Assembly (NCBI GenBank): GCA_900544865.1 | Contig: UQXA01000004.1 | Span: 1 to 64,000 of the forward strand | Length of the DNA: 64,000 bases | DNA from: an uncultured Collinsella sp. | GTDB lineage: Bacteria > Actinomycetota > Coriobacteriia > Coriobacteriales > Coriobacteriaceae | Reading direction: 5' to 3' | Shown: positions 17,035 through 25,890 of the stretch, one piece after another | How the letters are laid out: every line of letters begins with the position of its first letter | How positions within the stretch are numbered: the first letter of the stretch is position 1 | Notes under the pieces: generated by a model | Database searches by the model: none | What the model was told of the DNA's origin: nothing | The model's input: the letters and a program-made list of their open reading frames with translations, nothing else | Program-made: the position numbers and the translations under genes

Positions 17035-18135
17035 GTGAAATATCTCGAGAACCCGTTTACCCCCAGTTTTGGTGAGGTTCCTGCCCATCTCGCTGGCAGA
17101 CAACAGATTATTCGGGATTTGGACCGTGCCTTCTTGAGCCAGCGCAGGCGCCCAGAATTGACCTCGATCTTCTCAGGCGCGCGTGGAACCGGTAAAACCG
17201 CTCTCATGTCGTCGCTCGCGACAAGGGCGGAATCCCACGGCTGGATAGCCGTAAAGACGACCGCGCTCCCGGGAATGCTTGAGGAAATCGAGTTCGGGAC
17301 GAAACGCGCCGCAGCCCATCTCATCGAATCGTCCAACCACTTCGAAGTCACCGGTCTCGGAATTGCACCGCTCGGCAGCATCGAGGTCAATCGCGTTCAC
17401 GATGCCTCAACCTGGCGTTATCGCATGAGCGACATCATCGACCAGCTCAACGAGGCGGGCACCGGTCTGCTCGTCACGGTTGACGAGGTGGACCCGACAC
17501 TCGACGAGATGATTCAGCTCGCAGCAACGTATCAGCACTTTGTGACCGATGGGAAACGCGTCGCCCTGCTCATGGCGGGACTTCCCAACAACGTATCGAC
17601 ACTACTGAACCACAAGACGGTCTCGTTCCTTCGCCGCGCCCAACAATATCATCTGGGTCGCATTGCCGACTATGACGTACGCGAGGCCTTGATTCGCACA
17701 ATCCAGGAAAACGATCGCCTGGCAGATGCTGAGGGAATCGATAGGGCCGTTCGCTCGATCTCTGGTTTTCCCTTCCTATTGCAACTCGTAGGCTACCGTG
17801 CCTGGGATCTTACAAGCGATTCGAAGGAAATCTCGTCACGCGACTTTGACCTGGGAATCAAAATCGCGCGCGACGAGATGGACGACCGAATCCTCGCGGC
17901 AACCTATCGGGAACTCACTGCAGAGGACAAGCGATTCCTCATCGCCATGCTCGATGACGAAGAAGAGTCCACCACCGCCGACCTTATCGAGCGCCTTAAG
18001 CGTTCGCCGCAGCAGGTCTCCCGCTACCGACGCCGCATGATAGATGCCGGCATCATCGGAGAACGAGGACGAGGGCTCGTCGCATTTGAATTGCCATTCT
18101 TCCGCGACTATCTCGCGGCTCAATGCGTGAAATAG
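17035..18135 (+). CDS. AAA/ORC1-Cdc6-like ATPase, copy 1
   Basis: 366 residues. Walker A GARGTGKTA at about residues 49-57 and Walker B LLVTVDEVD; then a sensor-like GLPNN segment, FLRRAQQ and a C-terminal winged-helix-like region (SPQQVSRYRRRMIDAGII). The layout matches AAA_16/Cdc6-like ATPases with a DNA-binding C-terminus. The GTG start at 17035 follows AAAGGAGAG. A paralogue (20682-21800) shares GLP-(x)n-FLRRAQQ and lies beyond the UvrA2 gene. The gene is bounded on both sides by copies of the same palindrome. Function is unknown; a role with DNA is only inferred. Confidence 0.85.
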   Translation: MKYLENPFTPSFGEVPAHLAGRQQIIRDLDRAFLSQRRRPELTSIFSGARGTGKTALMSSLATRAESHGWIAVKTTALPGMLEEIEFGTKRAAAHLIESSNHFEVTGLGIAPLGSIEVNRVHDASTWRYRMSDIIDQLNEAGTGLLVTVDEVDPTLDEMIQLAATYQHFVTDGKRVALLMAGLPNNVSTLLNHKTVSFLRRAQQYHLGRIADYDVREALIRTIQENDRLADAEGIDRAVRSISGFPFLLQLVGYRAWDLTSDSKEISSRDFDLGIKIARDEMDDRILAATYRELTAEDKRFLIAMLDDEEESTTADLIERLKRSPQQVSRYRRRMIDAGIIGERGRGLVAFELPFFRDYLAAQCVK

Positions 18136-18139
18136 AAAT

Positions 18140-18174
18140 CAATGTGACAAAGAGGCAGTCCCTTTGTCACATTG
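18140..18174. repeat. Palindromic repeat, family A copy 2
   Basis: CAATGTGACAAAG and CTTTGTCACATTG flank a 9-base centre. It lies between the convergent ATPase and UvrA2 genes, four bases after one stop and two before the other. Confidence 0.88.
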
Positions 18175-18175
18175 C

Positions 18176-20689
18176 CTATAGGTAGCGACCGGTAATGCTC
18201 TTGGAGCAGGCCGCGATGTCGCCCGGCGTGCCGGCGCAGACGATTTGCCCGCCGGCGTCGCCACCGCCTGGGCCCATGTCGATTACGTAATCGGCGTTAC
18301 GGATAAGGTCGAGATCGTGTTCGATCACGATAACCGTGGCGCCCTTGGCAACAAGGCCGTCGAACACACTCAGCAACACCTGAACATCGAGCGGATGCAG
18401 GCCAATCGTGGGCTCGTCAAATACGAATACGGCATCATCCTGCACGCGGCCCATCTCGCTCGCAAGCTTAAGGCGCTGCGCTTCACCGCCCGAAAGCGCC
18501 GGTGTGGGCTCGCCAAGCGTGAGATAACCCAGGCCCAGGTCGTGCAAGGTCTGCAAGCGCGTCTGAACCTTCTTGAGTCCCAGTGTGGCGTCGAGCGCCT
18601 CATCCACACTCATATCCATAAGCTGCGGCAACGTAAGCAGGCTCCCGTCCTTGCCCTCGCGATGGATATGCGAGGCGGATTCCGCGTAGCGAGAGCCGCG
18701 ACATGCGGGACAGACGATCTCGACGTCGGGCAAAAACTGCACGTCGAGCGATATCGAGCCCGTGCCGTCACACGTAGGGCAGCGCAAGGCGCCAGTGTTG
18801 TAGCTAAAGGCGCCCGCCTTGTAGCCGGCTGCCTTGGCCTCGGGCGTACGGGCGAAAGCGCGGCGCAGCTCATCATGGATGTCGGCATAAGTCGCTACCG
18901 TCGAGCGCACGTTGGCGCCGATGGGCGTAGCGTCAATCAGGTTTGCGCGGGCAATACCCTCGGCATCGACCCAACGCACGTGCCCCGGCAGGCGCTCGCC
19001 AGCTGTCTGCGCCTTGAGTGCCGGGATGAGCGTCTCGAGCACCAACGTCGTCTTGCCCGAACCCGAAACACCCGTCACCGCAACGAGACGGCCGCGCGGA
19101 ATATCGACTTCGAGCGATTTGACGGTATGGATGGCCTCGGTTGCCATGCGGATGTGGCCCTGATCGAACATTTCGTCGTCAGTCACCTGCGGACGCAAGC
19201 GCTTGGACTCTGCACGCAAAAACGGAGCGATGCGGCTGCCCTGCGATTGTTCGACCTCGTCCACCGTGCCAGCGGCAATCACATTACCGCCGCCTGCTCC
19301 GGCAACGGGGCCCATCTCGACCAGATAATCAGCTTCCGCCAGTACGCGCGTATCGTGGTCGACAACGACCACGGTGTTGCCGTCATCCACCAGATCGCGC
19401 ATCACGCCTACCAAGCCGTCGACATTGGCAGGATGCAAGCCGATCGAGGGCTCATCTAGCACATAAAGCACGCCCGTCGATCGATTGCGCACCACGCGGG
19501 CGAGCTGCACACGCTGACGCTCGCCCGTAGAGAGCGTGGCACCGGCGCGATCGAGTGAAAGGTAATCGAGACCCAGGTCGACCAGACGACGGGCCGCGCT
19601 CAAAAACGAATCGCAGATATCCGTCGCCATGGGCTGCATCTCGGCCGGCAAGGATGCGGGCACCCCGCGCACCCACTCAATCGCCTCGCCCAATGTCATG
19701 GCCGCCGCCTGTGCTAGATTGATACCGCATACCTGGGGCTGGCGTGCGGCCTCGGAGAGACGCGTACCGCCACAGTCATGGCATGGCCCCTCGCGCAGAA
19801 AGCGCGCAACACGCTTGAGCCCCTTATCGTCCTTAACCTTGGCGAGCGCATTCTCGACGGTATAGACGGCGTTGTAATAGGTAAAGTCGAGCGGCGTGGC
19901 GCCCTCGCCGTTTTTGGGAACGTAAAGAATGTGCTTCTTAACCGCGGGGCCGTGAAACACGATGTCGCGCTCTTGAGGCGTGAGCTGGTTAAACGGCACG
20001 TCGGTGCGCACGCCCATCTCGCCGGCTACCTGCTTCATCAGATCCCACATGAGCGTACCCCAGGGAAGCACCGCGCCCTCGTTGATAGTCTTTGACTCGT
20101 CGGGCACCAGGCTCGCTTCGTCCACCTCGCGCATGACACCAGTGCCGCCACAGGTGGGGCATGCACCGCCGCTATTGAAAGCCAAATCCTCGGCACTCGG
20201 CGCATAGAACTCGCGACCGCATGTCGAACACGTGAGCGACAGGCCCGCAGCCACGTTAAGGCTCGGCTCCACGCGTGCCCCGCAATGCGGGCACACGTGA
20301 TGGGCGCAACGACTAAAGAGCAGACGCAGGCTGTTGTTGAGCTCGGTCATGGTGCCAAAAGTGGACCGCACGCCCGGCACGCTGGGGCGCTGATGCAATG
20401 CGAGCGCGGCCGGCACGTGCAGCACCTCGTCCACCTGGGCGTGTTCGGCCTGCGTCAGACGGCGGCGGGTATAGGTGCTGAGCGCCTCCAGATAGCGGCG
20501 CGAGCCCTCGGCATAAAGAACTCCCAGCGCCAGCGAACTCTTGCCCGAACCCGACACGCCGGCAATACCCACGAGCTTTCCCAGTGGAATATCGATATCG
20601 ATGTCCTTGAGGTTGTGTACACGCGCGCCACGCACCTCGATAGCCTGCGGGCTCATCTTCTGTTCCGTCACCTTTATCACCCTACTCAT
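18176..20689 (-). CDS. UvrA-like ATPase, short UvrA2/DrrC class
   Basis: 837 residues with two ABC-ATPase halves: Walker A GVSGSGKSS and GVSGSGKTT, signatures LSTGERQRV and LSGGEAQRL, and zinc-finger CxxC pairs (CPHCG/CSTCG/CPTCGGTG, CPTCDGTG/CPACRG). True UvrA is about 940 residues; the gap falls after RRYLEALS, where the UvrB-binding domain normally lies. This fits the UvrA2 class linked to DNA-damage or drug tolerance rather than canonical excision repair. The start is uncertain: the ATG at 20689 overlaps the stop of the upstream ATPase gene by 8 bases (ATGAGTAG), but GTG 20671 or ATG 20656 are possible. Overlap implies cotranscription with ATPase copy 2. Confidence 0.88.
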   Translation of the reverse strand: MSRVIKVTEQKMSPQAIEVRGARVHNLKDIDIDIPLGKLVGIAGVSGSGKSSLALGVLYAEGSRRYLEALSTYTRRRLTQAEHAQVDEVLHVPAALALHQRPSVPGVRSTFGTMTELNNSLRLLFSRCAHHVCPHCGARVEPSLNVAAGLSLTCSTCGREFYAPSAEDLAFNSGGACPTCGGTGVMREVDEASLVPDESKTINEGAVLPWGTLMWDLMKQVAGEMGVRTDVPFNQLTPQERDIVFHGPAVKKHILYVPKNGEGATPLDFTYYNAVYTVENALAKVKDDKGLKRVARFLREGPCHDCGGTRLSEAARQPQVCGINLAQAAAMTLGEAIEWVRGVPASLPAEMQPMATDICDSFLSAARRLVDLGLDYLSLDRAGATLSTGERQRVQLARVVRNRSTGVLYVLDEPSIGLHPANVDGLVGVMRDLVDDGNTVVVVDHDTRVLAEADYLVEMGPVAGAGGGNVIAAGTVDEVEQSQGSRIAPFLRAESKRLRPQVTDDEMFDQGHIRMATEAIHTVKSLEVDIPRGRLVAVTGVSGSGKTTLVLETLIPALKAQTAGERLPGHVRWVDAEGIARANLIDATPIGANVRSTVATYADIHDELRRAFARTPEAKAAGYKAGAFSYNTGALRCPTCDGTGSISLDVQFLPDVEIVCPACRGSRYAESASHIHREGKDGSLLTLPQLMDMSVDEALDATLGLKKVQTRLQTLHDLGLGYLTLGEPTPALSGGEAQRLKLASEMGRVQDDAVFVFDEPTIGLHPLDVQVLLSVFDGLVAKGATVIVIEHDLDLIRNADYVIDMGPGGGDAGGQIVCAGTPGDIAACSKSITGRYL

Positions 20690-21800
20690 GCCATAAAACT
20701 CGATCGCGAATGTACGCGCCCAGCATGGGCACGGTAAATCGGACGAGGCCGTATCCGGCAGCCTCGATGACACGCTCGCGAATCAGGCTTGCGCGATATT
20801 TGCTCGCCCAGCTCTGGGTGCGATCGCAGCGCTCAATGATATCCGCCATGCGAGTCGGTTTGCCCTCGTCAACCGCCATGGCCTCGATAAAGAGGCGCTG
20901 TGGACTGCGCAGCCCGTAATACAGAGGCGCGTCAACCGCTTCGTAGAACTCGGAGACGGCATCCGCATGGCCATCCTCGACATCGCGCCTTTCGATGACC
21001 TGCGAGCTACGCCGGACAGCAGACCGCCACATGTAATATCCCACCAGCTGAACCATATAGGGATGCCCCATGCTCTTGCGCGCCGCAAGGTCCGCCGTCT
21101 CCGCGTCAACGTAAAGACCAGCATCTTTGACCGCCTGGATATATGAATCACGCACCTTGGGCAAGGATATCGCCCCCAGCGTACGCTGCTGGGCACGCCG
21201 CAAAAACGTCACGCTCGGCTCTTCGAGCAGGTCGTCAACCATACTGGGTAAGCCGGCGAACACCAGCGCAAGACCGCGCTGCTCGCTATCGGGCAAGCCC
21301 GTGGCATCCTGGTCTCCGAGCACCTGCTGATAGAGAACGGCAAGGGCCGCCAGCTCCTCGATAGACGCCGATTGCGCCTCGTCAATCGCAAACAGTATGC
21401 CTTTGCCTGGACCGAGCTTCTTAAGGCGCTCGTTGACCAGCCCTCGCAACATCTCGCCCTTTGCCCGCGCCGCCTCGACCGACATCCGACCAAACGACGG
21501 ACCGAACTCCATTGACGTCACAACGGGTTTATTCGAGCGAAGCGCGTCGGCCAATCGGTCGCATAAGCCAAGCGAAGCGGAATCGGAGACAACCGCCCAT
21601 CCGCGCTCGCTAGCTAAACGCTGCAGCTCCCGCAGGAGAACCGTCTTGCCGCAGCCGCGGTTTCCCGTAATGAGCATGAGCCTACCCGGCGCTCCGGCGC
21701 CGTTATCGAGCCCTTCCTCAAAATCTTCGATGACCGACTCGCGACCGATGAGTATCGGAGGCCGCTTGCCAGCCGTGGGCTTAAAGGGATTTGGATTCAT
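20682..21800 (-). CDS. AAA/ORC1-Cdc6-like ATPase, copy 2
   Basis: 372 residues, paralogous to the gene at 17035. Walker A GNRGCGKT, Walker B ILFAIDEAQ, a GLPSM segment, FLRRAQQ, and a C-terminal winged-helix-like region (SWASKYRASLIRERVIEAAGYG). The reading frame overlaps the start of the UvrA2 gene, so the two proteins are probably made together. Three tandem 10-bp repeats lie directly upstream. Function unknown; its coupling to a UvrA-type protein suggests a DNA-damage or protection role, which is inference. Confidence 0.85.
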   Translation of the reverse strand: MNPNPFKPTAGKRPPILIGRESVIEDFEEGLDNGAGAPGRLMLITGNRGCGKTVLLRELQRLASERGWAVVSDSASLGLCDRLADALRSNKPVVTSMEFGPSFGRMSVEAARAKGEMLRGLVNERLKKLGPGKGILFAIDEAQSASIEELAALAVLYQQVLGDQDATGLPDSEQRGLALVFAGLPSMVDDLLEEPSVTFLRRAQQRTLGAISLPKVRDSYIQAVKDAGLYVDAETADLAARKSMGHPYMVQLVGYYMWRSAVRRSSQVIERRDVEDGHADAVSEFYEAVDAPLYYGLRSPQRLFIEAMAVDEGKPTRMADIIERCDRTQSWASKYRASLIRERVIEAAGYGLVRFTVPMLGAYIRDRVLWHE

Positions 21801-21832
21801 GTCGGCCTCCTCGGATTGGCAAACCCTGGTAA

Positions 21833-21862
21833 TAGTTATACCAACTTATACCGAGTTATACC
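21833..21862 (-). promoter_or_regulatory. Three tandem 10-bp repeats upstream of ATPase copy 2
   Basis: On the - strand GGTATAACTC, GGTATAAGTT and GGTATAACTA follow each other with a period of exactly 10 bases, that is one helical turn. They lie about 32-61 bases before the start codon. This is a likely cooperative operator, or a promoter with its -10 element repeated. Confidence 0.6.
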
Positions 21863-21867
21863 AATAG

Positions 21868-21900
21868 CATGTGACAAAGGAACTGTCCCTTTGTCACATG
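21868..21900. repeat. Palindromic repeat, family A copy 3
   Basis: CATGTGACAAAGG and CCTTTGTCACATG. The arm reaching 21900 encodes the last His-Met and the TGA stop of the TetM-like gene. Confidence 0.88.
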
Positions 21901-23897
21901 TGGCCGAAAAACTCGGCGTCTGATGCTCGCCAGGGGCGGAAGGTGGCGGGATCGATCTTTACGTGCGCCGCGGCGGGTACGTCGTACCATTTGACCGTGT
22001 AACCGGCGCCGTGAGAGCAAAAGACCGAGTCGGGCGTGTTGGGCAGATCGGCTTCTGGCTCATAGGCGGCCGTCTCGATGACGCGCTCGGCATCATGGCA
22101 AGCCGCATAGCCGGCAAACTCTAGGTACAGATGTCCGCGACCACTCGTATAGGCAGCCACCTCCAGCGCGTAATCCTGCACTTCGGATGCCGGCACGCGA
22201 CCCGCAAGCTTCGCCCGGTCTCCCGCCATCGTCGGCGGCTCGTACTCGGCACCCATACGCGTGGCATCCGAGAGCGCCCGGCCCACGCACTCCCCCGGCA
22301 CCTCGAGCTCAAAGCGATACCACGGCTCCAACAGTACCGCCGCGCCAGCCTCACGCGCCTGCATGAGCCCCTGGCGAATCGCGCGGTACGTGGCCTGGCG
22401 AAAATCGCCGCCCTCGGTGTGTTTGGCATGCGCACGGCCGCCCGTGAGCGTAATGCACACATCGGTGATGGGCGAGCCGGTCAGCGCGCCCAGGTGATCG
22501 CGCTCCATGGCGTTGGTGAGTGCCAAACGCTGCCAGTTAAGATCGAGTTCGTCGGTCGAGGTCACGGTGCCAAACTGCACGCCCGAACCCGCTGACAACG
22601 GCTCCAGGCGCAGATGTACCTCGGCATAGTGGCGCAGCGGCTCAAAATGGCCCACGCCCTCGACCGGCTGCGAAATAGTCTCCTTATAGAGAATGCCGCC
22701 AGACTCAAACGCAACCGAAAGGCCAAAGCGATCGGCCAACACCCGCTGCACGACCTCGAGTTGCACGGCGCCCATCAACTGCAAATGAATCTGCTCCAGA
22801 TGAGTATTCCAGCTTACGCCGAGCATGGGGTCTTCGTCCGCCAGCTCGGTCAGTGCTTTGAACACCGCATGGACATCGTGTTCGCCTGGAAGCACCGTAT
22901 AGGTGAGGACCGGCGCAATGACAGGCGCATCGCCCACGGGCTCCGCACCCAAGGCATCCCCTGGGCGAACGTGCGCAAGGCCCGTCACGGCACAAATACC
23001 GCCAGCAGCAACTTCTTGGGCAAGCTCATACTTCTCGCCGTTATAGATGCGCACCTGGTCGATCTTTTGCTCCCAAGTGGAGGCGCCAGAGCATCCCTCG
23101 ACAACTTGCTTTGCACGCAGTACACCGCCCGTCACCTTGACCCAGGCAAGACGCTCGCCACGGTCTCCACGACTCACGCGGTAGACTCGCGCGGCGAACT
23201 CCTGGGGCCATGTTCGCTCGCGCATCAAAGCGCATATGCCGTCGAGTAGCTCTGCCACACCCTGGTCCTTGAGCGCCGAGCCCGCAAAGCAGGGAAACAA
23301 CTTTCGCTCTGCGACCAGCCGCGAAAGCGTGGCAGTCGAAAGCTCCCCTGCGTCGAGAAACTCCTCGAGCGCCGCCTCGTCCAACGCAGAAGCGTCCTCC
23401 TGAACGGCACCACCCACCAACAGTTCGCTGGCATCCAGGCAGCCCTCGGAAAGACGTTGCCCAAGCTGCGCCAGCAAAACATCGCGGCCGGGATTCTCCA
23501 AATCGATTTTGTTGATAAAGATGAACGTCGGAATGTCATAGCGCGCAAGCAGGCGCCACAGGGTTTCGGTGTGCCCCTGCACGCCGTCGTTGGCACCCAC
23601 AACCAAAATCGCATAGTCGAGCGCGCGCAGTGTGCGCTCCGCCTCGGCCGAAAAATCGACGTGCCCCGGCGCATCCACAAGCATGACGTGGGTATCGCCA
23701 TGGTCGAGCACGGCCTGCGACGAGAAGATCGTAATGCCGCGCTCGCGCTCGATCGCGTTCGTGTCCAGATGCGAATCGCCATCGTCCACGCGGCCGCGCT
23801 TGCGAATGCGACCCGCGTTGAACAACATGGCCTCGGCCAACGTGGTCTTGCCGGCATCGACATGCGCCAAGATTCCAACGACTGCCTGCTTCGACAT
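21894..23897 (-). CDS. TetM-like ribosomal-protection GTPase (EF-G paralogue)
   Basis: 667 residues. G1 motif AHVDAGKTT at about 11-19, switch with ERERGITI, G3 DAPGHVDF, G4 NKID; then beta-barrel domain II, and the EF-G-like domains III-V. Overall length and order match the TetM/TetO/TetW group, which displaces tetracycline from the ribosome, but many chromosomal homologues in gut bacteria are divergent and of unproven activity. The gene stands alone with AGAGGAGAG before the start; no transposon genes flank it, so recent transfer is not indicated. Its stop codon lies in a palindromic repeat. A possible structured RNA is encoded divergently upstream. Confidence 0.85.
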   Translation of the reverse strand: MSKQAVVGILAHVDAGKTTLAEAMLFNAGRIRKRGRVDDGDSHLDTNAIERERGITIFSSQAVLDHGDTHVMLVDAPGHVDFSAEAERTLRALDYAILVVGANDGVQGHTETLWRLLARYDIPTFIFINKIDLENPGRDVLLAQLGQRLSEGCLDASELLVGGAVQEDASALDEAALEEFLDAGELSTATLSRLVAERKLFPCFAGSALKDQGVAELLDGICALMRERTWPQEFAARVYRVSRGDRGERLAWVKVTGGVLRAKQVVEGCSGASTWEQKIDQVRIYNGEKYELAQEVAAGGICAVTGLAHVRPGDALGAEPVGDAPVIAPVLTYTVLPGEHDVHAVFKALTELADEDPMLGVSWNTHLEQIHLQLMGAVQLEVVQRVLADRFGLSVAFESGGILYKETISQPVEGVGHFEPLRHYAEVHLRLEPLSAGSGVQFGTVTSTDELDLNWQRLALTNAMERDHLGALTGSPITDVCITLTGGRAHAKHTEGGDFRQATYRAIRQGLMQAREAGAAVLLEPWYRFELEVPGECVGRALSDATRMGAEYEPPTMAGDRAKLAGRVPASEVQDYALEVAAYTSGRGHLYLEFAGYAACHDAERVIETAAYEPEADLPNTPDSVFCSHGAGYTVKWYDVPAAAHVKIDPATFRPWRASDAEFFGHM

Positions 23898-23980
23898 GGC
23901 TCTCCTCTTATTACAAGCTACAAGCCCATCGCACGCGGCAACGGGCGTCCTCGTTCCACACTGGATGATACAATTTACGA

Positions 23981-24090
23981 GCCGGCGGGCGAAGCGGGCC
24001 CTATCCCCCGACCGAGCTCATCGCTCCGCGTTGCCGCGCGGTGATTTTCGTAGGTTCGCGCCTTGCGAAAGCCGGCACCTCCCTTTTTTT
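23981..24090 (+). ncRNA. Candidate structured small RNA, family unknown
   Basis: An extended -10 box TGATACAAT (23966-23974) precedes about 110 bases that can fold as a rod and end in T7 (24084-24090). Proposed pairings are GCCGGC near both ends, CGAAG with CTTGCG (one bulge), CCTAT with GTAGG, and an apical stem around CCGCG. The size resembles small SRP RNA, but the conserved GGAAG-type apical loop is absent. It could also be a divergent leader or a decayed element. No experimental support. Confidence 0.33.
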
Positions 24091-24150
24091 GTCTGCCCGG
24101 GGTCATCTGGGACGGTAGCAACGCGAGCCCCACAACAACGCGTTTTACCA

Positions 24151-24175
24151 AAAATGGCCCCACTCGGGGCCATTT
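24151..24175 (-). terminator. Terminator of the acetyltransferase gene
   Basis: AAAATGGCCCC-ACTC-GGGGCCATTTT. On the - strand it follows the acetyltransferase stop and is followed by TTTTT. Confidence 0.85.
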
Positions 24176-24210
24176 TCATTTCGGTGAAACGCTGGTATGT
24201 GACTCGGCCT

Positions 24211-24702
24211 TTATGCCTCGCGCAGCCAATCAAACGCGACGCGCGGCGTACCGTCCGACACATATACGATACCGGCGCGCTTAAACCCGGCCTTGGTGAT
24301 GGCTCCCTGCATGGGCAGGTTGTCCTGATGTGTGTCGATACGCAGGTGATCGGCGCGCTCCTTGGCAAAGGCAAACATCGCAGCCGCGATACCGTGCACG
24401 GTGCCGTCGGATGCCACACGATGCAGCACGGCGTACGGAGTGTCGCTTCGCCATTGACCGTCCTCAATTACGTCATAGCACTCGTCCGGGCCCGGCAAAA
24501 AGGCAAACGTCGCCACCACGTGGCCGTCGACTTCGCACACATAGCTGCCATCAGCGGCGATATCGGCAGCCAGCTGCTCGGCAGAAGGCGTGCCCTCGGG
24601 CCACTGCGTGGCGTTGCCATGCGTGCGCATAAAGGCGCGGGCCGCGTCATAGATAGCCATGACGGCGGGAATGTCGGTATCGAGGGTTTTTCTGATCATC
24701 AC
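24211..24702 (-). CDS. GNAT-family N-acetyltransferase
   Basis: 163 residues with the GNAT fold pattern: N-terminal IRKTLDTDIPAVMAIYDAAR, a central strand YVCEVDGHVVATFAF, then the acetyl-CoA region around VASDGTVHGIAAAMFAFAKE, and C-terminal LPMQGAITKAGFKRAGIVY typical of the last helix and strand. It transfers an acetyl group from acetyl-CoA to an unknown amine. GTG at 24702 or ATG one codon later can start; spacing to GAGG favours the GTG. Single gene with its own terminator. Confidence 0.83.
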   Translation of the reverse strand: MMIRKTLDTDIPAVMAIYDAARAFMRTHGNATQWPEGTPSAEQLAADIAADGSYVCEVDGHVVATFAFLPGPDECYDVIEDGQWRSDTPYAVLHRVASDGTVHGIAAAMFAFAKERADHLRIDTHQDNLPMQGAITKAGFKRAGIVYVSDGTPRVAFDWLREA

Positions 24703-24776
24703 GCGGCGACCTCACGTTTATTGGTATCACTTTGATTGGGCAATGATACCAACGTTTTGAGAAGGGCGCGAAGCAG

Positions 24777-25073
24777 ATGGGGAGCAAAAAGCGAGCCGCC
24801 TGGTCAAAGGCAAAAAGCGAGTTTTTGGGCGCTGCCACCGGCGGCGATATGAGCGACCTGTTTGCGCGCGAAGACGAGCGCCGCGACGCCCTGGACGCCG
24901 AGCGCGATGAAGCCTGGCGCTACAAGTCGTGCGGGCGCAAAAACCGTTACGACACACGCGCCGAGGCCGAAGCCGTTATGGCCGACTGCGAAAACCGCGG
25001 GCGGCGCGGTTTGGCCTGCTACAAATGCGAATACTGCGGCGGCTGGCACCTGACGTCGCACCCATGGAAATAA
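24777..25073 (+). CDS. Small zinc-ribbon-like protein of unknown function
   Basis: 98 residues. The N-terminal half is charged and helical; the C-terminal half has CGRKNRYDTRAEAEAVMADC and CYKCEYCGGWHLTSH, a set of Cys and His residues that could bind zinc. The pattern resembles short actinobacterial zinc-ribbon proteins, but no function is known. The ribosome-binding site (GAAGGG) is weak and distant. The gene runs divergently from the acetyltransferase and convergently with rsmJ. Confidence 0.65.
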   Translation: MGSKKRAAWSKAKSEFLGAATGGDMSDLFAREDERRDALDAERDEAWRYKSCGRKNRYDTRAEAEAVMADCENRGRRGLACYKCEYCGGWHLTSHPWK

Positions 25074-25121
25074 GCACTGCATCGGCACAGCATTGACGGA
25101 GCGCCAGCCATCGCACGCAAG

Positions 25122-25826
25122 CTACGGGCGCGGCGGCACCAAAACATCGTAACGAACGGCCTTGCCCGCAAGTTGATAGCTCGGCTTAACGCCGGCAAGC
25201 AGCGGGCCCTTTACCGGCCGCTTGATAACGACCTTGCGCGGACGCGCCGCAAGCGCAGCTTCGACCAGCGTCTCCTCATCGGCACACGGCTGTTCCAAAT
25301 GGTGCAAGAGTTGGAACTTCTTTTTCACCGCCGCGCTCTTGGTGCGCTCGGGAAACATGGGGTCCAGATACACCACGTCGGGAGCGGCAAGCTCGCCCTG
25401 CTCGATCAGCTCAGCTGTATGGCGAAGGCCAGCAATGCTGTCCTCGCCCGCATGTAAGCGCATACGCGACACGGCAACCGCAAGCGCCGGATCATCTGCC
25501 GCGCGATCCAAGGCATCCTTGAGGAGCGCCGCGATCACGCAATCCTGCTCATACAGATCGACGGTAAAGCCCGCGGCCGCCAACAGCAGCGAATCCTCGC
25601 CAAAGCCTGCCGTGGCATCAATCGCCCATGGGCACTCAATGCCTTTTGCGCGCGCAGCCTTTACCAACAGCTCTTGCTGCAGACGGCCCTGTTTGAGCCG
25701 CGGAAGCATGCGAGTAAAATCGGCTCGCAGCTCCATCGAGCCGTCGGTGAGCGTGAGGCCCTCGGACTTCCCGGTCAGCTCAAGCCCCGCGGCCCGAGCA
25801 ACAGAAAAGGGATCGACGACGCCCAT
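25122..25826 (-). CDS. rsmJ: 16S rRNA (guanine-1516-N2)-methyltransferase
   Basis: 234 residues. Methylates G1516 of 16S rRNA with SAM. Visible motifs: DATAGFGEDSLLLAAAG (SAM binding) and YLDPMFPERTKSAAVKKK, the DPMFP signature that defines RsmJ. The ATG at 25826 has AAGGAG five bases upstream, while an in-frame GTG at 25832 overlaps that site. Single gene. Confidence 0.92.
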   Translation of the reverse strand: MGVVDPFSVARAAGLELTGKSEGLTLTDGSMELRADFTRMLPRLKQGRLQQELLVKAARAKGIECPWAIDATAGFGEDSLLLAAAGFTVDLYEQDCVIAALLKDALDRAADDPALAVAVSRMRLHAGEDSIAGLRHTAELIEQGELAAPDVVYLDPMFPERTKSAAVKKKFQLLHHLEQPCADEETLVEAALAARPRKVVIKRPVKGPLLAGVKPSYQLAGKAVRYDVLVPPRP

Positions 25827-25890
25827 GGACACTCCTTAACAAGCAAAACGAATACGCGGGGCGCCGTTTATGCCAGCACCCAACCGTCCG

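Noticed and set aside
23981..24090. Small SRP RNA
   Set aside because: Length and rod shape are similar, but the conserved GGAAG-type apical loop and asymmetric loop were not found.
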